From Candidatus Dormiibacterota bacterium (lineage in GTDB: Bacteria > Vulcanimicrobiota > Vulcanimicrobiia > Vulcanimicrobiales > Vulcanimicrobiaceae): a DNA stretch of 36,774 nt. Of this stretch, positions 27,622-35,587 are shown piece after piece; position 1 is the stretch's first letter; every line of letters starts with the position of its first letter. The notes beneath the pieces were generated by a model that was not told where the DNA came from, ran no database searches, and was given only the letters and a program-made list of their open reading frames with translations. Location: NCBI GenBank assembly GCA_035532835.1, contig DATKQG010000098.1, positions 1 through 36,774 on the forward strand. Reading direction: 5' to 3'. The position numbers were made by a program, and so were the translations under genes.

Positions 27622-27624
27622 TGC

Positions 27625-27639
27625 GTCCCGCTCGTCCCA
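27625..27639 (+). promoter_or_regulatory. Candidate LytTR operator upstream of lytS
   Basis: The 15-mer GTCCCGCTCGTCCCA lies 6 bp before the -35 of the lytS promoter. The identical 15-mer occurs at 29505-29519, upstream of the GT39 gene. It contains an internal direct repeat (GTCCC, 9 bp apart). LytTR regulators bind short direct repeats just upstream of core promoters, so this is a likely autoregulatory site of the adjacent response regulator. Confidence 0.55.
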
Positions 27640-27645
27640 GAGCGG

Positions 27646-27675
27646 TTGACAGCGCGTGCGGCCTTTCGTTATGAC
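27646..27675 (+). promoter_or_regulatory. Promoter of lytS with probable leaderless start
   Basis: TTGACA (27646-27651) and TATGAC (27670-27675), spaced by 18 bp, form a good sigma70-type promoter. Transcription would begin about 7 nt after the -10, at 27682, which is the A of the lytS ATG. No Shine-Dalgarno precedes that ATG. The mRNA is therefore probably leaderless. Confidence 0.6.
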
Positions 27676-27681
27676 GGTGCT

Positions 27682-28749
27682 ATGAAGAACCTACGGATAT
27701 ACGGGCTCTTCGCGCTGTTCACCGCGATCGGGTTGCTCTTCTTCAGCTACCATTACCTCAACGATCTTGCCGACGGGGTCCACGGCACCGCTCCGCAACG
27801 CTTCATCGAGGAAATGACCGGGGCGTATGCGGCACTTGCCCTGGTGCCGTTCGTCGCCTGGGTCGTCCGCACGTTTCCGTGGTCGCGCGATCGCTGGTAC
27901 GGGGCCCTCCTCGCGCAACTCGCCGGCGCTCTAGGTTTCTCCGTCGCGAAGACGACGCTCCAGGAAATCAGCCGCACGCTCCTCTTTGCGGCCTCGGGAT
28001 TGGGACACTACAACTACGGCAACATGCTCTATCGCTATCCGATGGAGTTTTCGAACGATATCGTCGTCTATGCGGTGATTGCCGGCTGCATCTATATCAT
28101 CGCTCGCATCTCGCTGGCGCGCGCGGCCGAATTGCGGGCCTCCGAGCTCCAGGTCGCGCTCGCGCAGGCGAAACTCGAGAATCTGCGGCTCCAACTCCAC
28201 CCGCACTTTCTGTTCAATGCGCTCAACGCCATCTCTTCGGTCATGTACGAGGACGTCGGGAAGGCCGACGCCATGCTCGCGCGGCTGAGCGATTTTCTGC
28301 GCGTTATTCTCTCCTCTGCCGAAGCGCCCGAAGTCTCGCTCGAGCGCGAATTGGAGATCGAGGGATTGTACCTCGACATCATGAAGGCGCGCCTGGAAAA
28401 CACATTGCGCCTGAACGTTCGCATCGAAACCGGAGCCAAGAACGCGCGCATTCCGGCACTCCTCCTGCAGCCCATCATCGAAAATGCGATTCGTCACGGC
28501 ATGAGCGACGCCCGCACCGCGCTGGAGGTCACCATCGAGGCCGAGCGCGTCGACGAGCGAACGCGCGTCCGAATTCGAGACAACGGGGTGGGCCCGGGCC
28601 CGCATCGCCGTGCGGGACACGGGCTCGCGAACGTCAGCTCTCGCCTTTCGCTATTGTTCGGCGACTCGTGCGAATGCAGCATCGGCGCACACGATGCCGG
28701 CGGCACGATCGTCACCCTCTCGTTTCCGTACCGGCACGCGGACGCATGA
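27682..28749 (+). CDS. LytS/YehU-type membrane sensor histidine kinase
   Basis: 355 residues from ATG 27682. The N-terminal half has four or so membrane helices (about 5-22, 48-63, 73-90, 127-145). A short coiled segment leads to the His_kinase domain of the LytS family, with phospho-acceptor His175 in QLHPHFLFNALNAISS. The ATPase domain has LLLQPIIENAIRHG (N box), IRDNGVGPG (G1) and GHGLANVSSRL (G2). It phosphorylates the LytTR regulator encoded immediately downstream, whose ATG overlaps its TGA. The ligand is unknown; there is no extracytoplasmic sensor domain beyond the membrane helices, so the signal is probably within the membrane or envelope. Confidence 0.93.
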   Translation: MKNLRIYGLFALFTAIGLLFFSYHYLNDLADGVHGTAPQRFIEEMTGAYAALALVPFVAWVVRTFPWSRDRWYGALLAQLAGALGFSVAKTTLQEISRTLLFAASGLGHYNYGNMLYRYPMEFSNDIVVYAVIAGCIYIIARISLARAAELRASELQVALAQAKLENLRLQLHPHFLFNALNAISSVMYEDVGKADAMLARLSDFLRVILSSAEAPEVSLERELEIEGLYLDIMKARLENTLRLNVRIETGAKNARIPALLLQPIIENAIRHGMSDARTALEVTIEAERVDERTRVRIRDNGVGPGPHRRAGHGLANVSSRLSLLFGDSCECSIGAHDAGGTIVTLSFPYRHADA

Positions 28750-29504
28750 TTCGCGTCATCATCGCCGACGACGAAGCACCGGCGCGCCGCAAGCTGCAGC
28801 GCTTTCTGCGCGAGCAACGCGACATCGTCGTCTTCGCAGAGGCGGCCAACGGAAACGAAGCCATCGAGCTAGCGAGGGCGCACCATCCCGACCTCCTCTT
28901 GCTCGACGTACAGATGCCGGATATCGACGGCATCGAAGTCGCGCTCGCGCTTGCGCGCGGCGAGCATATGCCGCACATCGTCTTCGTTACCGCGTTCGAT
29001 CACTACGCCGTGCGCGCATTCGAATTGAGCGCCATCGACTATCTCTGCAAGCCCTTCGATCGCGAACGCTTCGACCGGACGATCGAGCGCGTTCGCGCCG
29101 CGCAACGGCGGAGTGAAGGGCCGGCCGATCAAGGCGAACTCAGCACGAAGCTGGAGAGCATGCGGCAACCCGGAACGCATCTCAAGCGGTTGCTGGTCCC
29201 CGACGGCGACCGTTCGTTCTTTGTCGCCGTAAGCGACATCGCGCGCTTGGAAGCGGATCGGAATAACGTCATCGTGCATGCACGGGCGGGATCCTTTCCC
29301 ATACGCGCCACGTTAGAGTCGCTCGAAGAGCGCCTCGACCCGCAGCAGTTCGTGCGCGTCCACCGCTCGCATATCGTCAACATCGACGCGATCAAAGAGG
29401 TACAGCCGTGGTTTCACGGCGATCAGCAGATCGTCTTGCGCGACGGCTCGACGCTGCTCTGGTCCCGGCGTTTCGCCGGCCGCCGGCCGGACATCCTCAC
29501 CTAA
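28746..29504 (+). CDS. LytTR-family response regulator
   Basis: 252 residues. The receiver domain (1-120) has ADDE at 7-10, the phospho-acceptor Asp54 in LLLDVQMPDIDG, the switch Thr in FVTAFD and the Lys in LCKPFD. A linker leads to the LytTR DNA-binding domain (about 148-248) with DIARLEADRNNVIVHA, LESLEERLDPQQFVRVHRSHIVNI and a C-terminal IVLRDGSTLLWSRRF. The gene is coupled to the kinase gene by an ATGA overlap. Matching repeats upstream of lytS and downstream at 29505-29540 suggest it controls its own operon and the GT39 gene. Confidence 0.95.
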   Translation: MIRVIIADDEAPARRKLQRFLREQRDIVVFAEAANGNEAIELARAHHPDLLLLDVQMPDIDGIEVALALARGEHMPHIVFVTAFDHYAVRAFELSAIDYLCKPFDRERFDRTIERVRAAQRRSEGPADQGELSTKLESMRQPGTHLKRLLVPDGDRSFFVAVSDIARLEADRNNVIVHARAGSFPIRATLESLEERLDPQQFVRVHRSHIVNIDAIKEVQPWFHGDQQIVLRDGSTLLWSRRFAGRRPDILT

Positions 29505-29540
29505 GTCCCGCTCGTCCCAACGCCGGGCCCGTTCGTCCGC
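29505..29540 (+). promoter_or_regulatory. Tandem candidate LytTR site upstream of the GT39 gene
   Basis: CCCGCTCGTCCC (29507-29518) and CCCGTTCGTCCG (29528-29539) match in 10 of 12 positions and are exactly 21 bp apart, two helical turns. LytTR regulators typically bind two direct repeats with this period. The downstream copy lies 54 nt before the GT39 ATG, almost the same as the 55 nt for the copy before lytS. A weak -10 (TACATC, 29570-29575) places transcription start at the ATG 29582. Confidence 0.6.
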
Positions 29541-29581
29541 GATCGATAGCATCGGCGCCCGATATCGCGTACATCTAGGAT

Positions 29582-31102
29582 ATGAGCAAGCATCGCCTCC
29601 CGCTTATTGCCGCGATCGTAGCCTTTTTAATACACCTCGTTGGAAACCCGCACTACGGCTTCTTTCGCGACGAACTCTACTTTATTATCTGCGGCCGGCA
29701 CCCGGCGTGGGGATACGTCGACCAACCACCGGTCGTCCCGTTACTCGCCGCCGGGTCGCAACTCTTCGGCCACTCCCTCCTGCTTCTGCGCGCCGTTCCG
29801 GCGCTGTTTAGCGGAGCGAGCATGTACGTCACCTGTCTCCTCGTTGCGGAAATGGGCGGCGGTGCCTTCGCCCAGATGTTGGGCGCGCTCGTCGCGTTTT
29901 TCTGCCCGGTGCTCATGAACTTCGGGATGAAAGCCTCCACCGATATGCCCGGCTTGGTGTTGTGGCCGCTGGCGGCGCTGTGGATTTTGCGGCTCACGCG
30001 CGGCGCCGACCCGCGCCTCTGGCTGGCAGCCGGCGCCGCGTTAGGCATCGCCTTCGAGAGTAAGTATAGCGTCCTATTTTTCGCAGCCGCGATGCTGATC
30101 GGTTTATTGCTGACGCCGCAGCGGCGCATTCTCCGCACACCCTGGTTTGCCGCAGGCGCCGCGCTCGCAATTGCCATCGCCGCGCCGAACGTGATTTGGC
30201 AAGCCGTTCACGGCTTCCCGATGTATACGCTGCTCGAAAATGGGGCACACGGGAAAAATCTGGCGGTCGGTCCGCTCGTATATCTGCTTCAGGAAATCCT
30301 CATCACGAATCTGTTTCTCGCGCCCGTCTGGATCGTCGGCCTCGTCTATCTCTTTCGCACGCAAACGCTGCGCTTCTTCGGTTACGCCTACGTCATGCTG
30401 ATCGCGATGATGATCGCGCTGCACGGTAAGCATTACTACCCGGCCGATATCTACCCGATCCCGATCGCGGCCGGAGCCGTGGCGATCGCCGGATGGATAG
30501 AGCGCCTCGTGGCCATACGCACCGTCGTGTTGGCGTACGCCGTCATCGGCGGCCTCGCGTTCTTGCCGTTCGCTCTGCCTATACTGCCCGAGACGCAGAT
30601 GCTCGCCTATCAGAGCGCGCTGCTTAGCGCGCTGCATCTCCAGCGCCATACGCTCGCAACCGAACGGCATCGGCAACAGCCGCAACTTCCGCCGGATTGG
30701 GCCGATATGCACGGATGGCCGCAGTTGGCGTATGACGTCCGACGCATCTACGATGCGCTGCCGCCGGCCACTCGCGCCCAAACCGTCGTCATGGCCCAGA
30801 ATTACGGGCAGGCGAGCGCCATCGCGTTCTTCACTCCCAGCGTTCCGGTGGCCAGCGGACACAACCAGTACTGGTTGTGGGGAGCGCGCGCCATTCGGCA
30901 GCATCGTCTGACGGGCGAGAACGTGATCGATCTCGGCGGGGATTGCGGGCGGAGCCGGCATCTCTTCGAGAGCGTCGAGCGCGTGGGGACGTTTAGCGCA
31001 CCATACGCCATGCCGAGCGAGAACAACCTCCCGATCATGCTCTGCCGGCACCTGCGCGTACCGATCGCGCAGCTCTGGCCTCATTTGCAAGAGTACATTT
31101 AA
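29582..31102 (+). CDS. GT39/PMT-family membrane glycosyltransferase
   Basis: 506 residues with about ten membrane helices and a C-terminal soluble domain (about 355-506). The family's catalytic acidic pair lies in the first extracytoplasmic loop (HYGFFRDELYFIICGRHPAWGYVDQPPVVPLL, read in parts, about 21-53). GMKASTDMPGLVLWPL and AFESKYSVLFF follow the usual PMT_2/ArnT pattern. Such enzymes transfer a sugar from a polyprenyl-phosphate donor to protein, lipid or polysaccharide on the outer face of the membrane. Donor and acceptor are unknown. It follows the two-component pair and a tandem repeat site, so it is a likely regulatory target. Its stop overlaps that of tag by 4 nt on the opposite strand. 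Confidence 0.88.
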   Translation: MSKHRLPLIAAIVAFLIHLVGNPHYGFFRDELYFIICGRHPAWGYVDQPPVVPLLAAGSQLFGHSLLLLRAVPALFSGASMYVTCLLVAEMGGGAFAQMLGALVAFFCPVLMNFGMKASTDMPGLVLWPLAALWILRLTRGADPRLWLAAGAALGIAFESKYSVLFFAAAMLIGLLLTPQRRILRTPWFAAGAALAIAIAAPNVIWQAVHGFPMYTLLENGAHGKNLAVGPLVYLLQEILITNLFLAPVWIVGLVYLFRTQTLRFFGYAYVMLIAMMIALHGKHYYPADIYPIPIAAGAVAIAGWIERLVAIRTVVLAYAVIGGLAFLPFALPILPETQMLAYQSALLSALHLQRHTLATERHRQQPQLPPDWADMHGWPQLAYDVRRIYDALPPATRAQTVVMAQNYGQASAIAFFTPSVPVASGHNQYWLWGARAIRQHRLTGENVIDLGGDCGRSRHLFESVERVGTFSAPYAMPSENNLPIMLCRHLRVPIAQLWPHLQEYI

Positions 31103-31644
31103 TGCCGGAAACACTCCACGAGGTGATCGTTCACCAATCCGGTCGCCTGCATGAACGCATACATGATGGTCGGGCCGACGAAACGGAAGCCGCGTTTGCG
31201 CAGGTCTTTGCTCAAGGCCTCGGATTCGGCGGTTGCGGCCGGAACCTGCGCCGGCTCGCGCCAGCGGCGCTCGATCGGCGTGCCGTCGACGAAGCGCCAC
31301 ACGTACGTATCGAACGAATCGAACTCGTGCACGACGCGCAGAAAAGCCCGGGCGTTATCGACCGTCGAGGTCACCTTTGCGCGATTGCGAATGATCCCGG
31401 GGTCGGTGAGAATTTTTTCAACGCGCGCGGGCGTAAATCGCGCAACGCGCACCGGATCGAAGTTTGCAAAGACTTCCCGGTATCGTTCGCGCTTGCGCAA
31501 CACGGTTTGCCAACTCAAACCGGCTTGCGCGCCTTCGAGCGTGAGAAATTCACAGAACGTGCGATCGTCGTGGACGGGAACGCCCCACTCGGCGTCGTGG
31601 TACGCGATCATCTCGTCGGTCGATGCCCAAGAGCAACGCATCAT
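31099..31644 (-). CDS. tag: DNA-3-methyladenine glycosylase I
   Basis: Removes 3-methyladenine from alkylated DNA in base excision repair. The gene starts at ATG 31644, overlapping the hydrolase stop (ATGA), giving 181 aa against 187 in E. coli. The zinc-snap ligands are all present: Cys4, His16 in IAYHDAEWG, His174 and Cys178 in the C-terminal DHLVECFRH. Other motifs are DRTFCEFLTLEGAQAGLSW with the substrate-binding Glu region and GFRFVGPTIMYAFMQATG. Expression is coupled to the alpha/beta hydrolase upstream on the same strand. Confidence 0.96.
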   Translation of the reverse strand: MMRCSWASTDEMIAYHDAEWGVPVHDDRTFCEFLTLEGAQAGLSWQTVLRKRERYREVFANFDPVRVARFTPARVEKILTDPGIIRNRAKVTSTVDNARAFLRVVHEFDSFDTYVWRFVDGTPIERRWREPAQVPAATAESEALSKDLRKRGFRFVGPTIMYAFMQATGLVNDHLVECFRH

Positions 31645-32501
31645 TGTGGGTCGATAACCTCCAAAAGCCGTGGATAGACGCGATCGGCCAGCTCCGGGTG
31701 GCGCAGCGGCTCGATGATGTCGTGCGAAAAGGGCAAATCGGTCAATTCCATTGCATGAACCCGGCCGTCCGCGTGCTGGCGCAGGCGGGCTGCCAATCGC
31801 CGAACCGCACGGTTGTTGATCGCCGCCTCCCGGGCGTTGATGACAAAGGTTAAACGCTGCGCCAGCACCGGCGCCGCAGAAGCATCGCGCATGACTTGAC
31901 GCGCGAGCCGGTAGGATTGCGCGACCGCATGCGTGGCAAAACGCGGGTACCCGTGCTCTGGAAGCTGCCTTTCGCGCGCAATCGGGTTCCACCAGCCGAA
32001 CCGGTTAGGGACGCGCAGCGCCAGCTCCATAATCGGACTCATCCATCGGTTCGGGATCCACGAGACGCCCAGAAACGGCGCGATCGCGACCGCAGATTCG
32101 ATCGCTTCGTGTTGAGCGCTCCAAATCGCGAGCAACCCGCCCAGCGAGAAGCCTACGACGGTTACGCGCTCGCCCAAATCCTGCGCGATGGCGACGCTCT
32201 CGCGAGCGGTTCGCTCCAGCCGCTCCTGGGTGAGCCCCGCGAGCGCCGCCGAGAGCCGGTCACCATAGCCATGCCGGGGAAGCCTTGGAACGAGTACGTT
32301 GTGGCCGCGCGCGTGCAAGTCGTGCGCGAACCGCGAGAATTGCGTCGGACTCGCCGAGAGCCCGTGAAAAAGCACGAATGCTCGCGGCCGGCGCTCCCCA
32401 TGTATCAGCAGCTTGGTCCGCCCGGCCTCGCCGATGCCCGCGTGGTCCCGCTCGAGAAAACGCTCCAGCCGTTCGAGGGCCGCTTGTGGCAGGTCGTTCA
32501 T
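31641..32501 (-). CDS. Alpha/beta hydrolase (monoglyceride lipase/carboxylesterase type)
   Basis: 286 residues with the alpha/beta hydrolase fold. The oxyanion segment is VLFHGLSASPTQF, the nucleophile elbow GFSLGG, and the C-terminal catalytic His is in LPFSHDI. The RGHNVLVPRLPRHGYGDRLS segment resembles the Hydrolase_4/Est family that acts on short and medium acyl esters. No signal peptide is present. The substrate cannot be named. It is the first gene of a pair with tag, and shares a 227-bp divergent, hairpin-rich gap with rocD. Confidence 0.85.
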   Translation of the reverse strand: MNDLPQAALERLERFLERDHAGIGEAGRTKLLIHGERRPRAFVLFHGLSASPTQFSRFAHDLHARGHNVLVPRLPRHGYGDRLSAALAGLTQERLERTARESVAIAQDLGERVTVVGFSLGGLLAIWSAQHEAIESAVAIAPFLGVSWIPNRWMSPIMELALRVPNRFGWWNPIARERQLPEHGYPRFATHAVAQSYRLARQVMRDASAAPVLAQRLTFVINAREAAINNRAVRRLAARLRQHADGRVHAMELTDLPFSHDIIEPLRHPELADRVYPRLLEVIDPQ

Positions 32502-32532
32502 CGAGAGAGGTTCCGCATCCAGACGTCCGTAA

Positions 32533-32693
32533 GAACAGCGCTAAGTGTTCCTCGAACGTAAGCGCCCGCGCCCTTACGTTCCTCCTCGATCGCAGACCAT
32601 TCGGGGGCCCCACTTCGTGGGGGCGCGCAGCGGCGAAGCCGCGGAGTGCCTTTCAAACACTGGGGCCCCCAAAATCGCAAAGCGATTTTGGGG
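32533..32693. repeat. Hairpin-dense element in the hydrolase/rocD gap
   Basis: Four inverted repeats follow one another. GAACA/TGTTC spans 32533-32550. GAACGTAAG/CTTACGTTC spans 32554-32581. GGGGGCCCCA (32603-32612) with TGGGGCCCCC (32661-32670) encloses a GCGGC-GAA-GCCGC hairpin (32630-32642) and an AGTG/CACT pair. Last, a perfect 12-bp stem with a 3-nt loop, CCCCAAAATCGC/GCGATTTTGGGG, covers 32667-32693. The outer stem and last hairpin share bases, so alternative folds exist. The last hairpin lacks a T run on either side, so it is not a standard terminator. The gap is between divergent starts, where no terminator is expected. It could be a small mobile repeat or a structured RNA. Confidence 0.6.
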
Positions 32694-32728
32694 TAAACAC
32701 ACGTGGTGCTTAGTGGTGACCGGTAATC

Positions 32729-33943
32729 ATGGATGTCTCTTCAAATGCAGCGCGCGCGTTCATCGACCTGGACGAGCGTTACGGCGCGCATAACTATGCC
32801 CCCCTGGATTTGGTCGTGGAACGCGCGGAGGGCGTTTGGCTCTGGGACGTCGACGGTAAACGCTACCTCGATTGCATCAGCGCCTATTCGGCGGTAAACC
32901 AAGGGCACTGCCACCCGCGCATCATGGCCGCTCTCCTGGAGCAAGCGCGCAAGGTTCCGCTCACTTCCCGCGCGATGCGCAACGACCGGATGGGACGCTT
33001 TCTCGAAAAGCTCACGACGGTGACCGGATTCGAGCGGGCGCTGCCGATGAACACCGGCTCCGAGGCGGTTGAAACCGCGATCAAACTCGTGCGCCGATGG
33101 GGCTACGACGTTAAGGGCATTCCGGAGAACCGCGCCGAGATCATCGTCTTTTCCAACAATTTCCACGGTCGCACGACCGCCATTATCAGCGCCAGCACCG
33201 AGCCCGGCTACCGTCGCAGCTTCGGCCCGTACACGCCGGGATTCGTCTTCGTGCCGTACGGCGACGCGGACGCGCTCGAGCGCGCGATCACGCCCAATAC
33301 GTGCGCGGTACTCATCGAGCCGATCCAGGGCGAGGGCGGCGTGATCGTGCCGCCGGAAGGCTTCATCAAGCGCGCCTGGGCCCTCTGCCGCGAGCACGAA
33401 GTGCTGTTCGTCGCCGACGAAATTCAGACCGGATTCGGACGCACCGGCGACCTCTTCGCTTGCGATTACGACGGTATCAAACCCGATGTGTTGATCGTCG
33501 GTAAAGCGCTCGGGGGCGGCTATTATCCAGTCAGCGCCGCGCTTTCGAGCGCCGCGATCATGGATCTGTTCGGGCCCGGCGATCACGGTAGCACCTTCGG
33601 CGGCAACCCGCTCGGCTCGGCCGTGGCCGAAGCCGCGCTGGATGTGATCGTCGAGGAAAAACTCGCCGCGCGCGCGCGCTATGCCGGCGCATCGCTGATG
33701 CAAGGCCTGCGCAACGCGCGCTCGCCGCTGGTTAAAGAGGTCCGCGGACGCGGCTTGATGATCGGCGTGGAGATGACGGTCCCCGCGAAAGCCTTGGCGT
33801 ACGCCCTCCTCGAGCGCGGCGTTGCGGCGAAAGACACGCACGAACGCGTGCTTCGTCTCGCACCTCCGCTCGTCATCGACGACGACGCCGTTGCCTTCTT
33901 GCTCGAGCGCTATCGCGATGCGCTCGCTTCGCTGAGCGTTTGA
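32729..33943 (+). CDS. rocD: Ornithine aminotransferase (ornithine-oxo-acid transaminase)
   Basis: 404 residues, PLP class III aminotransferase. The RocD-specific opening IDLDERYGAHNYAPLDLVVE is followed by GVWLWDVDGKRYLDCISAYS, NQGHCHPRI, MNTGSEAVETAIKLVRRWGY, FHGRTTAIISAS, ADEIQTGFGRTGDLFACDY and the Schiff-base lysine in IVGKALGGGYYPVSA. It converts ornithine and 2-oxoglutarate to glutamate semialdehyde and glutamate, linking arginine breakdown to proline and glutamate. No other arginine-catabolism gene is adjacent. The acyl-CoA synthetase starts immediately after its stop. The leader contains the hairpin-dense element and a CACGTG palindrome (32700-32705). Confidence 0.93.
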   Translation: MDVSSNAARAFIDLDERYGAHNYAPLDLVVERAEGVWLWDVDGKRYLDCISAYSAVNQGHCHPRIMAALLEQARKVPLTSRAMRNDRMGRFLEKLTTVTGFERALPMNTGSEAVETAIKLVRRWGYDVKGIPENRAEIIVFSNNFHGRTTAIISASTEPGYRRSFGPYTPGFVFVPYGDADALERAITPNTCAVLIEPIQGEGGVIVPPEGFIKRAWALCREHEVLFVADEIQTGFGRTGDLFACDYDGIKPDVLIVGKALGGGYYPVSAALSSAAIMDLFGPGDHGSTFGGNPLGSAVAEAALDVIVEEKLAARARYAGASLMQGLRNARSPLVKEVRGRGLMIGVEMTVPAKALAYALLERGVAAKDTHERVLRLAPPLVIDDDAVAFLLERYRDALASLSV

Positions 33944-33945
33944 CG

Positions 33946-35574
33946 ATGCTCGAGCATAGCGGCGATCCGCGTATCGACTTCCAATGGGACGTTCCTGCGA
34001 CGTTCAACTTCGCACGCGACGTCATCGACCGGCTCGCGCGGGAAGATCGCGCCGGCCTCATCTTTATCGACGCCCAGGGCGTACGAACGTCCTACACCTT
34101 CGCCCAAATATCCGATGCGTCCATGCGGTACGCCCGCGCGCTTGCGGACAGCAATATCGGCCACGGCGACCGTGTCATCGTTTCGCTTCCGAAGGTTCCG
34201 CAGTGGCTCTTCGTCATGCTCGCACTCGATCGCTTGGGTGCCGTGGCCATTCCGTGCGCGGAGCAATTGCGCGCAAAGGATCTGCTCTTCCGCGCCAATC
34301 ATGCCGGCGCCGTCGCACTCGTTGCCGACCGAAGCAATTACGCCGAAGCCGAGCAGATGCGCGGCGCCGCCAAACAGTTGCAGTCGCTCCTCTTGGTGGG
34401 CGGCAGCGCCGACCGATGGATCGATCTCGACGCACTCGCCGCAAGCGCCGACCCGCTGGCCGGCGTGGAAACGCGCAGCGCCGATTGGGCTTACATCGTC
34501 TATACGAGCGGAACGACCAAAGACCCCAAAGGCGTCGTTCACGATCGCGCGTACACGTTTGCCAAACGCATGCAAGCGCGCTACTGGCTCGATGCGACGC
34601 CGGACGATCTCGTCTGGTCCACCGCTGCCACCGGTTGGGCGAAATCGCTCTGGAACGTGCTGCTCGGCCCGTGGTCGTGCGGTAGCACCATCGTGCTGCA
34701 CGAAGGCGCCTTCGACCCCGCCCAACGACTCGATCTGATCGAGGAACTCGGCGTCACGATTCTCTGCCAAGCGCCCACCGAGTACCGCTTGGAGGCCAAG
34801 CTCGAGGACTTAGCGACGCGCTGGAGGTTCCCCAAACTGCGCCATTGCGTCAGCGCCGGAGAGCCGCTCAATCCAGAAGTGATCGAACGCTGGAAAAGCG
34901 CCTTCGGCCTAACGATTCTCGACGGCTACGGCCAAACCGAGAACTCGCTGCTCGTCGCAAATTTACCGGGTGACGCGGTACGCCCCGGCTCGATGGGCCG
35001 CCCCACGCCCGGACACGACGTACACGTCGTCAATGAAGACGGCGCGATATGCACGCCCGGCGAAACCGGCGACATCGGCCTACGCGGCAATCCTCCAACG
35101 CTCTTCAAAGGCTACCTCCACAGCGACGAAGAGACGCAGCAAAGCTATCGTGGCGAGTGGTACCTCACCGGCGACCGCGCAAGCGTCGACGAAGACGGTT
35201 ATTTCTGGTTCGTCGGACGCGCCGACGACGTTATCAGCTCGGGCGCGTATCGCATCGGTCCGTTCGAAGTCGAGAGCGCGCTGCTCGAACACCCGGCCGT
35301 ATCGGAATCGGCCGTAGTCGGCAGCCCCGACGCGGATCGCGGCAACATCGTCAAAGCGTTCGTCGTCCTGCGCAAGGGCTTCGATCCAAGCGCCGAGCTC
35401 GTGCGAGAATTGCAGGCTCATTGCAAACGCGTCACCGCTCCGTACAAATATCCACGCGAAATCGAATTCGTCGACGAACTTCCGAAAACGCGCTCCGGAA
35501 AAATCCGCCGCGTCGAGCTCCGCCAACGCGAACTCGAACGCAAAGGCGCCAACCGCGCCAGCGGCTTCGTATAA
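33946..35574 (+). CDS. Acyl-CoA synthetase (acetyl/medium-chain type AMP-forming ligase)
   Basis: 542 residues of the ANL superfamily. Core motifs are YTSGTTKDPKGVVHD (P loop), TAATGWAKSLWN, YGQTENS, LTGDRASVDEDGYF, RADDVISSGAYRIGPFEVE (hinge and C-domain), and the catalytic C-terminal Lys in PKTRSGKIRR. The overall pattern is closest by eye to AcsM-type medium-chain or acetyl-CoA synthetase-like ligases; chain length cannot be read off. It activates a carboxylic acid with ATP and CoA. I use ATG 33946, 2 nt after the rocD stop; a TTG at 33940 overlaps that stop. It probably forms an operon with rocD and feeds acyl-CoA into central metabolism. Confidence 0.92.
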   Translation: MLEHSGDPRIDFQWDVPATFNFARDVIDRLAREDRAGLIFIDAQGVRTSYTFAQISDASMRYARALADSNIGHGDRVIVSLPKVPQWLFVMLALDRLGAVAIPCAEQLRAKDLLFRANHAGAVALVADRSNYAEAEQMRGAAKQLQSLLLVGGSADRWIDLDALAASADPLAGVETRSADWAYIVYTSGTTKDPKGVVHDRAYTFAKRMQARYWLDATPDDLVWSTAATGWAKSLWNVLLGPWSCGSTIVLHEGAFDPAQRLDLIEELGVTILCQAPTEYRLEAKLEDLATRWRFPKLRHCVSAGEPLNPEVIERWKSAFGLTILDGYGQTENSLLVANLPGDAVRPGSMGRPTPGHDVHVVNEDGAICTPGETGDIGLRGNPPTLFKGYLHSDEETQQSYRGEWYLTGDRASVDEDGYFWFVGRADDVISSGAYRIGPFEVESALLEHPAVSESAVVGSPDADRGNIVKAFVVLRKGFDPSAELVRELQAHCKRVTAPYKYPREIEFVDELPKTRSGKIRRVELRQRELERKGANRASGFV

Positions 35575-35587
35575 CATCCACCTAACC

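Noticed and set aside
32667-32693. Palindrome CCCCAAAATCGC...GCGATTTTGGGG as a rho-independent terminator
   Set aside because: No T run follows on either strand and the position between divergent genes does not call for a terminator; reported as part of a structured element.
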